A DNA stretch of 64,000 nucleotides, taken from the NCBI GenBank assembly GCA_022494885.1, contig JAGVSM010000867.1:1-64000 (forward strand). Direction: 5' to 3'. A program made the translations under genes and the position numbers. Shown piece after piece: positions 34,558 through 44,035 of the stretch (positions within the stretch are counted from its first letter, which is position 1; each line of letters begins with the position of its first letter). The notes below the pieces were generated by a model. It was not told the origin of the DNA. It did not search any database and was given only the letters and a program-made list of their open reading frames with translations. The DNA comes from Micrasema longulum. Taxonomy: Eukaryota; Arthropoda; Insecta; Trichoptera; Brachycentridae.

Positions 34558-35880
34558 CTATTTTGTTTTTAATTCATTAACTTCAGCTAAAATCAAATCA
34601 AATCCATAAGTAAGCTCTGCTAGTTTAGTTTCTAGCTCCTCATTTTTATGATGCTCTGCCAATAATTTGAGATTAACTGCATTAAAGACACCAATTGGTA
34701 TGCATTTGTCAATCTCTGCAAGTGATTTCTTTGAAGGGCGCGTGGGAATAGAACGGCGGGGGGAAATTATAGAGTCGGTGGATTGTTGTGGGCGATAGGT
34801 TGTAGGTGGCAAAGGGGAAGAAAAAGAAGGTAAGATTGTAGGATTGTTAAAGTCAATTATATCAGGTTGAGAGGAATTTTCATTACCTAATAAAGTTTCT
34901 GTTTCCAATGTTAAGTGAGTAGATTTAAGATTTTTATTAAAACCGAACAGTTTTGAACTTATTGAATCCAACTTGGCTGTGGCTACTTGTAGGTCTCTTT
35001 TAAGTCGAACATTATCCATTTCCAAAGATTTCAAGTCTATATCACTGTTTAAAAGATTATTATTTTTCGGTGATATGGTGATGGTGTTAGCAAGTAGCTT
35101 TAGAAGCTTATCTTGAGTCTCTTGTATTATATCTTCAACTGCTTTTTTACCGTACACATTTTCTGTACAAGGATTCCCTTTCTGTTTAGTGATTCTGACT
35201 AGTTTCCCTCCCTTTGTTGTTCTTATTCCAAGAAGTAACTTGTCTGATCCTCCCTCTAAAGCCATCGCTGATATTTGGTCTCCAATCTCCTGTATTATTT
35301 CAGCTTGCACTTTATCATCAACTATATTTAATGATTCAGTTTTTATGGCAAATACATTTCCGAATCTTTCGTTGTGTGAATGAAATGCAAGGATAAATAA
35401 CTTGCTGTTCTCAAAGTCGAAAGCCAATTGATTAAAGCTGTGCTCTCCTGTGGTAACTATTTCAATTTCCTTTTTCGATTCACTCTCTGACATATATGTG
35501 GTTCCATCAGCTGCGTAATATGTATTATCTAGTTTATCAACAAATTCATCCCAAGGTGATATAATTCTCTTGGCTGATACCGGGTTTAGTGTGCTATTGG
35601 AAACAAAAAATGTTTCTGACTCTATGGCTACAAGCACCTTTCCATTTACATATCCAATACGCTTTGGTGGTACATTAGTTTCAATAACCATATCACACAT
35701 ATAGTAATCAGAACAAATTTGAATCAAACTGTCTTTGCACTGACCAGTTTCGGAATCACCAAAGCAATTAGTTTTCCATGTATTTTCTGTAACATCGCTT
35801 TTACCAACAGCGAGTTGCAGACAAATAAACAATATTATTGAATTTGTGGGGTGCCAATATTTCAGTTTTCTCAATGTCAT
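34558..35880 (-). CDS. Secreted coiled-coil protein, paralogue 3 of 3 (family unrecognised)
   Basis: I start at the ATG at 35880 (MTLRKLKYW), which gives a signal peptide (NSIILFICLQLAVG) aligned with the other two. The open frame extends upstream without an ATG to 35934, but an acceptor (tttcttccag) ends 14 bases before this ATG. The result is about 440 residues. It keeps WKTNCFG, CSDYYMCDMVIET, RIGYVNGKVLVAIES, FNQLAFDFENSKLFILAF and NPCTE. It is more diverged than 1 and 2 (KGNPCTENVYGKKAVEDII), the linker has no Gly-Pro-Pro run (Pro/Ser/Arg-rich instead), and the C-terminal coil is longer (HKNEELETKLAELTYGFD). The 5' side faces a gene-poor region and then NUDT9 on the other strand. Function unknown. 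Confidence 0.87.
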   Translation of the reverse strand: MTLRKLKYWHPTNSIILFICLQLAVGKSDVTENTWKTNCFGDSETGQCKDSLIQICSDYYMCDMVIETNVPPKRIGYVNGKVLVAIESETFFVSNSTLNPVSAKRIISPWDEFVDKLDNTYYAADGTTYMSESESKKEIEIVTTGEHSFNQLAFDFENSKLFILAFHSHNERFGNVFAIKTESLNIVDDKVQAEIIQEIGDQISAMALEGGSDKLLLGIRTTKGGKLVRITKQKGNPCTENVYGKKAVEDIIQETQDKLLKLLANTITISPKNNNLLNSDIDLKSLEMDNVRLKRDLQVATAKLDSISSKLFGFNKNLKSTHLTLETETLLGNENSSQPDIIDFNNPTILPSFSSPLPPTTYRPQQSTDSIISPRRSIPTRPSKKSLAEIDKCIPIGVFNAVNLKLLAEHHKNEELETKLAELTYGFDLILAEVNELKTK

Positions 35881-35905
35881 TGTAGGGAAATATTCTGGAA
35901 GAAAA
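35881..35905 (-). promoter_or_regulatory. 5' UTR splice acceptor upstream of paralogue 3
   Basis: The minus strand reads AACTTTTCTTCCAG then AATATTTCCCTACAATG. The AG at 35896-35895 lies 14 bases from the ATG, which favours the 35880 start over an upstream non-ATG start. Confidence 0.55.
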
Positions 35906-35940
35906 GTTGTATGGTACTGGTTACATCGTCTCAATGGTGT

Positions 35941-38169
35941 ATTGATTTAAAAAACTAGAGTTGAAAAGATTCAGTATTAATTGAATTAAGTATTATGCTA
36001 CTAAAATAAATTTTTAAAAAATTATCAATTTTTATGCAAAGTCCTATTTAATAAGCACAATTAGTTTTAAAAACAATTGTTCCTGTGATCATAATATGCA
36101 ATGTCAACAATGATCATTGTACCATGTACATCTATGTATTCTAGGATAATATTATATTAGTAAAAATGGAATTCCTAAACCATACATAATTTATCCTTGT
36201 TGATCGATTTGGTGTTTATTTTGTAGAATTCCATATTTAAGCTTATAATATAAGAAATCAAACACTGATTTGAGTCTAGTGAACACATTATTTTATTTTT
36301 ACAAATATAAAAATAAAAATTTCGTGACAATTGTTTCACCTTGTAAGGGTATTTTCGTTTGAACACACACATTTGTTTGAGTGTTCAGTAGACTCAAATC
36401 AGTGTTTGATTTCTTAAATTATAAATTTTTATAATTTATCCTACTTACATAAAAACGTAGAATATCGAGTTTTGATAGATCATCAAACTAAACAAACCGT
36501 TTCGATTATTTTATTACCGTTACTATTCAATAGTAAAATAAATTAATAAAAGCAAAAATATGAAAACATTTTTTTATATTATCAATTCATTTATTTTTAA
36601 TTATCTATTATTCAAAATTATTTATGTTGATTTCATTTTCACTTGACAGATTTAAGCTTTTAAAATACATTTTAAAGCAACAAATTATCTGGTAGACTCC
36701 CAAAAATCCTGGACCAAGTAGTACTTAGTACTATTATTGTAGGAACTATCTTGTCTTACAAGATTAATGAAAATAAAAACATAACTGGTTATTCATTATT
36801 CGATTATTTGTTGATAAATTATGCACATCACTACTGACTGGAAATGGAAAAGGTTATTATAGTCCTTAAAATATAGCTGCTCGGGTTTCCTAGGAAAACG
36901 GTGCTGATATCTAGAATGACATTTGTCAGAAAAAGTGACAGTAGTAACGTCAAAGGAGTTATTTATATAGGCACACGAAAAATCATTCATATCTGGCGTG
37001 TTAATTTATTTATTTAATACAATGCTTGACACATAAATTAACATTAATTTATAAAATCAGCTTTAAAACTAAAAAAAAAATAACCTAATTATTAACGCCG
37101 TTCTTACAAGGTTACATCATTTTGCAAAAACGTTAGAGATGGGACAAATTAATCAATGTAAATTGATCGAATAAAAAAATAATTCATTTGATGTTGTTCA
37201 TGAAAAAAGTATAAATGTCTTATTTTTGTGAATAATTGTGTTAAATACACTATAATAGCCTTGTTTTAGCGTTTTTCTATCAATTTTCGGAAGCAGAGTT
37301 TCATGATTGCATGAAATAACTGATAAAATCGATTTGATCAGTGATCAGTAATTTCCATCACTTATTTATTAAATTATTTATTTATTTATTCATTAAAAAT
37401 TACTAAACTAAATATTTACGAACTTATTGAGGCTTTTTAGGTTATGCCCGTGTCAAGCCATAATAAATAACAATAAAAATACATGGTAAATTTAATTAGA
37501 TCAAATTATAAAGACATAGAATAACATTAATTTAATGAAATTAGTTTGACAGCTGTCTTCTAATCAAGCTATATTTGAAGGACTATAAGTTTTATAGTAA
37601 TACTTGTTGTGTTTTTGTCTTCATAGAAAAAATGCAGTTGTTAGTTGTTAGTAATTTTTATAATTTAATCTGATATAAATAATTTACCTTGTGAAAATTT
37701 AATATTTTGTCTAAAAACATGTCATTGCTGCAAGTGTGCAAAGAATAAACTGTTGAATTTTTATGAGAGTCCATTTAAATTTTATTCATTGCCAAATTAT
37801 TAGACCATCTACAGGGTGAGCTAATAATGAGAACATTTTTATCAAAGAGTTTCATATAGACAGTGGGTTTATTTTAATAGATATCACTTAATAAAGTACT
37901 ACAATAGTATTACAAATATATTACAACTATCGGTTATTGATGAGTGTTTTTATAATTTTTGTAAAAAAATTTTGATGAAACTTTAAGTTCAATTTTTTGT
38001 TTGCTTATTTCAGCATTGTGTTTTTCAGGTAAAAAAAAGTTTTTATAAATTCTCATGTGAGTAAAAATAAAATAAACTAAAAAATCTGAAAAATGTAGGC
38101 ATTCAACATTTCAGAGTTTCCTAGTAAGGAATAATAACTACTGAGTTTAAGACAAAAGGCTTCGAAGCA
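35941..38169. other. Intergenic AT-rich sequence with one inverted repeat
   Basis: No gene seen. It contains the stem-loop-like inverted repeat 36252-36415, listed separately. Confidence 0.5.
36252..36415. repeat. Inverted repeat, ~34-bp arms, ~95-bp spacer
   Basis: The left arm AAGAAATCAAACACTGATTT... (36252-36286) pairs with 36382-36415 with a single mismatch in the compared part. It could be a small MITE. Confidence 0.7.
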
Positions 38170-38344
38170 CAATTTCGGTCAAAGTAGTTTTATTAGTTTT
38201 AATTTATTAAAGATTATGTATATATATTAGAACTTAACTATAAGCACCTGCTGACGAACTGCATTTTATGCAGTTCACTAGGACTCGATAATTTATATGT
38301 TAATTTTTGTATGCTTTTGATAAATAAAAAAAAAAAAAAAAAAA
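38170..38344 (+). mobile_element. Retroposed 3' end with poly-A tail
   Basis: Ends in GATAAATAAA followed by a long A run at 38324-38343. The sequence before it (CACCTGCTGACGAACTGCAT, palindromic TGCATTTTATGCA) resembles a LINE 3' UTR. No coding part is attached. Confidence 0.5.
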
Positions 38345-39039
38345 TTGTTTTTAATCAATGACATGGGTCTCATAGATATTATGGTAAAAGGATCGCACCA
38401 ATAGGTGTTTGCGGTTTAAATACTTTTGTTAGAACATAATCATATAATACCTATGTAATTGTTCAATATTTAAACTAATGAAAATGCTTTTTCCGCACTT
38501 ATTGTGTTTGGAAGCTTTTATCCTGAACATACTGTATCATGATGTTTCTATCTGAAAAAAAAAAAGGAGTAAATATGTTCACCAGAAAAACACATTGTAG
38601 ACATAAAAGTATATACATTTAAATAAATGGATAATATTACAATGTTAAAAATGTAGAATTTAATACATAATATTGACTTTAGTCTAAAGAATACTTTTCT
38701 ATATCTTTGGATATTCTAGGATAATTACATCTTAATGGTCAACCTGTATCTAATTTATTAAAAAAATTAACCAGTTACAAAACCACTTCCAATAATGGGT
38801 ATATTGAATTTTAGTGAGACTATTAAAATATGCACACCCAGTGTCTTTAAAATAAATCATAATTGTACATAAATTATTAAGTAGTTAGGTACCTAGTTAA
38901 TAAAACAAGTTTAACCCGGTATAACTATGGTGAATAAACAAATCTGCGGTGAATAGTAATGGGTATAAAAAACCCGATAAACATTGATTAATTTATGCCA
39001 CACAATATTTATTTTTCAAATCAATTTTTATGGGAGGTT

Positions 39040-39317
39040 CATCATCATCATCATCATCATCATCATTCCCTTTCCGGACCTAATGGTGCATAGGACACTG
39101 CATTGCTACACCAATTGCAGCGTATCTTGATCTTTTTTGTTACATGAAGGTAAGTTGATCAGTCTTACGCATCAGGTACCAGTATAGGGACTATGAAATA
39201 TTCTAGTGAAAAAATACCCTTTTAAATAATATTTCATATCAACCATGTCGGAAATCAAACCCGAGACTTCTTGCATGGTAGGCAAATGCGCTGACCATTA
39301 CACCACGAGGCCGAGAA
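39040..39317 (-). repeat. SINE family A, full-length, with 13-bp target duplication
   Basis: The plus strand starts (CATCAT)n and ends ...GACCATTACACCACGAGGCC. TTTATGGGAGGTT flanks it exactly (39027-39039 and 39318-39330). B-box complement GGAAATCAAACCC is present. Confidence 0.88.
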
Positions 39318-39815
39318 TTTATGGGAGGTTAGCAGTATAAAAATGACCTTTTCCCATTTGATCTGTCACTGGAAATTTTATAGTTTAGTTTTTTAAACTG
39401 AAGTGAATCAATTACAAATAAATAATATCTATAAGTTAAAAAAAAAACATTTTTAAATGAAAAAAGTAAATGACTTAGTATTATCAGTATACCGGTAAAA
39501 CCCTCTAAATGCATTATTGACTTAACTGAAAAAAATCTTTTTGAATTTTTGACTCAAGAAAAGTTTTTACATACTCATGAAACCATTTTAGTTTCTTTAA
39601 ATTGTTACAATGGATGAGATTTCGAAAAAAAATAATATAGTCAATGGAATCAATGGTTTTCACCAGACCATATGAAAAAAGCCTCATAGGATTTTATTGG
39701 CTGATAAAGCTGGAAAAATTACTTGCATTTTCAATTTTTTACATTTAGAGGGTTTTATCAATATACAGATATGCCAAATGGTAGGCTGACAAATTATTTA
39801 ACACCATTTCCATTA

Positions 39816-40082
39816 TATCATCATCATCATTCCCTTTCCGCACCTAATAATGCATAGGGCACTGCATTGATACACCAATTGCAGGGTTACTTGATCATTT
39901 TTTGTTACATGAAGGTAAGATGACCAGTCTTACGCTTCAGGTGCCAGTCCAGGAACTATGAATTATTTTAGTGTAAAAACATATTTTTAAATTAATATTT
40001 CATGTCAACCATGTGGGTAATCGAACCCGAGACCTCTTGCAATCGTAGATAAACGTGCTGGCCACTACACCGTGAGGCCGAT
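39816..40082 (-). repeat. SINE family A, full-length, with 10-bp target duplication
   Basis: Same orientation as the copy 500 bp to the left. ATTTCCATTA flanks it at 39806-39815 and 40083-40092. The head complement ...CACTACACCGTGAGGCCG is complete. Confidence 0.87.
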
Positions 40083-40424
40083 ATTTCCATTACATAGGTG
40101 TATGTATAATGTACGTTGGGCGTTGGGCGTTGGAGGGTTAAAACTTTAGTAGCTACAAATTACTTTATAAAAAAAGAGTTAGTTGTTAACCTTGTGTATG
40201 TTTTCAATAAGTTGAAGATGTTGAGTTTTGCAAGCTGTAAATACAAAAATGAAACTATAATTTATTTTAGAAACCGTATCTGTTGGTTTTAAGCAAACGA
40301 CAAGATAGAGAGTCAAACCATAATAAAATGTTATTTATAAATAAGTCGTCTTATTAATTCTAAACTATCCCAAACGCCAAAACATAAAATGTGCAGGAGA
40401 GTAATTTTTACAATTTCACAAACG

Positions 40425-40545
40425 GTACGTTCCAAAGCTGGTATTCCGAATGCATTGACTGCGCGCTATAATGCGTATTTAGTATGTAAAACGCACTATA
40501 CGGGGCGGGGCTATGATTGCGTTCGAAGTACCAGCCCAGAGTATT
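40425..40545. repeat. Short imperfect palindromic element
   Basis: The ends AAGCTGGTATTCCGAATGCA and TGCGTTCGAAGTACCAGCCC are imperfect inverted copies around a GC-rich core, in otherwise AT-rich DNA. MITE-like; family unknown. Confidence 0.4.
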
Positions 40546-40751
40546 GTTAACGCCATGATATTTTAAAATGGTTAAAAGCAACTAAGGATAAACAGAAATT
40601 ATTGAATGGGTAATTTAAAAAGTATTGCATTTTTGGCATTTAAGATATATAGTGTATACACAGGAAAGGAATTTAATAGAGAATCATATTTTTAAAAAAT
40701 GTATATATATTTGCGTTATGATATCCTCAAATATTTAATTTTGAGGGCAAT

Positions 40752-40925
40752 TTTCAACAGGTTGTAAATAAGTCACTTTTCGAAAATGGGAACCAAGGTG
40801 GGGGAGTGGGATTCGAATTATCGACCTTTGAGCCATGAGTCTGAGACATTAGCCACGGGATCACATTCTGTAAAAATTAGCATTTTCGAAAAGTGTCGTT
40901 TAGGATAGTTCTGAATTGAATGGAC
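40752..40925 (-). repeat. tRNA-derived SINE, family B, copy 2
   Basis: The minus strand reads TGTGATCCCGTGGCTAATG, then the B-box-like AATTCGAATCCCAC and TTGGTTCCCATTTTCGAAAA. It is colinear with 2193-2335. Confidence 0.65.
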
Positions 40926-41392
40926 GAAATATTGTACCTCACCATATTATAAACATGTAGGTATGTGTTATTTTTATGAATTGTCATTATGTACCATAAA
41001 AATTACGTAACTGAAATAAATTGAATCAGATTATTGTTTCTTTTTCATAAAATTATTTTGTTTTTTATTAACAAAAAGTCATCCCAGAAAATATATTGTT
41101 TATTAAAGAATCATACTTTTCATTTGACTGGAAAAGTCTGTAAATATAAAAATAAATCATTTTAACCACCTATGCAGAGCAGTATTCAAAAATAAACAGG
41201 AATAATTAAGTAAGTACTTGGATAAATGCATGTTTAACCTCTCCAATGAAAAAATGAGTGTCCGGGTGGATTAAGAATGCAGTTATCCATGTAAAATAGA
41301 CCAGAACCCTGGACAAGTGTTTTCAACTCGATGGTTACTCTCGGGTAAAAATTCACAAAAAGGAAAACAAATGGAGACAAGTCTGCCATGTG

Positions 41393-41640
41393 GTGTGGTG
41401 GTTAGCACGTTTGGCTATAACATTTGAGGTCCTGAATTCAATTCTTGGGAGGGTGGATGTGAAATATTGGTTTTTAAGGCGGTTTTACAGTATAATATTG
41501 CATTTTTCCTTGAATGGCACCGGAGCTTAAGATTTTGATCACCTTCTATGCAATGAAATTGATCAAGATACTCTGCAATTGGAGTACCGATGCAGTTCTC
41601 AATGCACCCTGGGTGCGGATAGGGAAGTGATGATGAGGAT
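41393..41640 (+). repeat. SINE family A copy, diverged
   Basis: Head GTGTGGTGGTTAGCACG, B-box region TTCAATTCTTGGGAGGGT, body AAATTGATCAAGATACTCTG and CCGATGCAGTTCTCAATGCA, tail GTGATGATGAGGATG. Confidence 0.7.
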
Positions 41641-42150
41641 GAAAATATTGGAATAACTGCTATTATTTGTATTATTTGCTTACTTTCTTTCATATTTTGT
41701 CTATGATTTTATATTTTATTTTGAATAAAGCAGTTTTAGAGTATGCTGATTTCTATTTTCCATCACCTCTATGCGTCTACCTAGCCTTTATTATTTTGGA
41801 TATACCTCTCTAGCCGCATTGAACTTGCGGGGACATTTTTGGAAGTCACCTAAAAAGTTTAATATATCAACCGGTCATGGGTAATATTAAACACACATAA
41901 TAAGACATTTTTGTTAGTTCTAACCATTCCTATAAAAAAATATACTCGAATTTTATGTTATGGGGATCCTAATATTAGGGGATTCGCTGCAGCTACAAAT
42001 ATTAAACTAATTATTAAAGTACGAAAAGGAATCATAAAATATAATATCAAGGTGCCAAAAAAGCCCCATAGAGAGAAATTTTTAAAGCCTTTGATGTGTC
42101 TGAGATATGCCTAATGTATACTAAAATCATTATTCTAGACATATTTGGAG
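41641..42150. other. Intergenic, nothing recognised
   Basis: Only small unsupported frames. Confidence 0.45.
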
Positions 42151-42154
42151 ATGG

Positions 42155-42270
42155 ACATTGTTATCCCCCTGCTCATAAACATGAATTTATAACAAGTTAT
42201 CTCCCTGCTCATGAACATGAATTTTTTAACAAAAGTTATCTCCCTGCTCATGAACATAAATATAAATATA
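42155..42270 (+). repeat. Minisatellite, ~39-bp unit, three copies
   Basis: The unit is GTTATCTCCCTGCTCATGAA + CATGAATTT..AACAA, with small length changes. In one frame it reads SYLPAHEHEF-like repeats within a 63-codon open frame (42096-42287). I have no evidence that this frame is a gene. Confidence 0.75.
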
Positions 42271-42289
42271 ACAAGAGCAAGAAATAATA

Positions 42290-43089
42290 TGATTAATGTT
42301 TTGAGTATATCCAAATGTTTGTAGTCAGGCAGGATTTCCTCCCTAAGGAGTTATTTAAATCTAAATTTGTTGCAACAGAGAGAGAAAACATTTTTGAGAA
42401 GGGATATGGAAGTCTAGGCATTTACACGACTTGCGACCTGTCATTGGCTGCATCCCTGTACATTTGGACGTACTAAAAACATTGTCGATTAAATTAACTG
42501 GTATAAGAAGTACAGAAATTTAAAAACTGTTTTCAGGCGTTGCCTAGTAGGTGAAATGGCTCAGCCGGATGAATCTCCCCCACGTGATAAAGGTTTCAGC
42601 TCTTTTATTCTTTATTTCACAAAAATCAACAGATAGAAGAGTAGAGGCAATGTGGATGTTTAAACATATGCAGAATTGCGAATGTTACACAGTATGTAAA
42701 TAATATCATTTTGTCAACATTCCCCTGTTTAATACAATATTTGGACAAAGGTCCGAGGATTATTTTTCCGCCAAATTATTTTATTTGTTTCTATTTAAAA
42801 TTTAATTACCTAACTGATAAGGAATTATATTTCAAAAGAAAAATCAAAATCTGGGTGATGAAAATTAAGATAGAAAAACTAAAAACAATATATGAATGAC
42901 ATGTGAAATGTGAAATACGTAAAAAAATAAAAAAATAACGCTGTACCTACTGTCCTCCCTATAACAGGTTTCCTTAATGAGAAGAACTTTTTAATTCATT
43001 TCGTATAAAGAATATTTGATATGGTACCTTTGAAAAATTTTAAAATCATCATGAACAAACAAAAAATGATCGATACTGCCTGTTGAATT
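42290..43089. other. Intergenic, nothing recognised
   Basis: AT-rich DNA without supported features. Confidence 0.45.
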
Positions 43090-43436
43090 AAAGCTGGCGC
43101 GTTCGCAAAACTCACACAAACACATTAAAAAAAATTACAGGATGTTGATTTAAAAAAAGGTCATATCAAATTTTAACCAAATGTGCTATCTTTTTTGTTT
43201 ATCAATAAGTGTGTATACATATTTTCTCCAATGTAATTTGCACTGTGCATAAAAATTACATTGTATTCATTATCATTATAATGAACACAACATATGAAAT
43301 AAAAACATACTTTTTTGAAAAAAACAAAAGGGATTATTAAAAACATTTAATATGATATCTAGATTTTGAAAATCAATATTCTGTACATTAAAAATGTTTT
43401 TGTGTAAGTTTTGTGAAAGCGCCAGCACTAGATTAT
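43090..43436. mobile_element. MITE with ~75-bp imperfect TIRs
   Basis: The left end AAAGCTGGCGCGTTCGCAAA and the right end GTGAAAGCGCCAGCACTAG are inverted. Matching continues inward through ACACAAACACATT and CAGGATGTTGATTT. A further terminal copy lies at 43553-43612 (right-end orientation). Confidence 0.6.
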
Positions 43437-43489
43437 CGATCTGAATTGATTAAATGAAGAAGATAATTAAATGAAAATATATATTTATT

Positions 43490-43545
43490 GCTGGAACCGG
43501 GTTGTGGTCCCGTGGTAGTATTGTGGACTCACGGACCAAATGAGC
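43490..43545 (+). repeat. SINE family B head fragment
   Basis: CCGGGTTGTGGTCCCGTGGtagt matches the head of the copy at 2193. The rest is lost. Confidence 0.4.
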
Positions 43546-43552
43546 TTATTCA

Positions 43553-43612
43553 CAGATACTACATACTACACAATGCGTTTGTGTAAGTATTACGAACGCG
43601 ACAGCTTTAAAA
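43553..43612. mobile_element. Terminal fragment of the same MITE family
   Basis: AATGCGTTTGTGTAAGTATTACGAACGCGACAGCTTTAA is an inverted match to the left end at 43090 (GCTGGCGCGTTCGCAAAACTC region). Confidence 0.5.
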
Positions 43613-44035
43613 AATCCACCAGTACCAGTTTATACCCTATCTTAAGATACTATTTTTGTTTATGGCAATATATATTTTTTCTATGGCAATGATTTATTTT
43701 TCGATAAACGTCACATGTCAAATTTGAAACGATTATTATTTATTATACACAATATTATGACTTGTAAAACGCTGGTTTAATAATTTAGTGTTTTCCTGAA
43801 ATAGGGTAATTAAAGTAATATAAAAATAGTATACTATTTGGATAAAGTTTGATTTAATTTTAATCACAATATTTTAGTTTTTTAATGCATTGATGTTAAT
43901 TTTCGTGACCCATCATGTTTATCATATTTAAAGTGAAATTTTAATATCATCGGTTGGTTCTTAGATAAAGTATAAGTAGGAAATTCTCAGTAACTGTATG
44001 TTATCTTGAAATAGTTTTGACTAAAAGTGGCAAAT

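Noticed and set aside
19175..35880. Ommochrome-binding or other known insect beta-propeller family for the three paralogues
   Set aside because: Only a loose impression from repeated hydrophobic strands; no diagnostic motif I could confirm.
37805..37860. acagggtgagctaataatg as the end of a CAGGGT-type transposon
   Set aside because: No inverted partner end found nearby.
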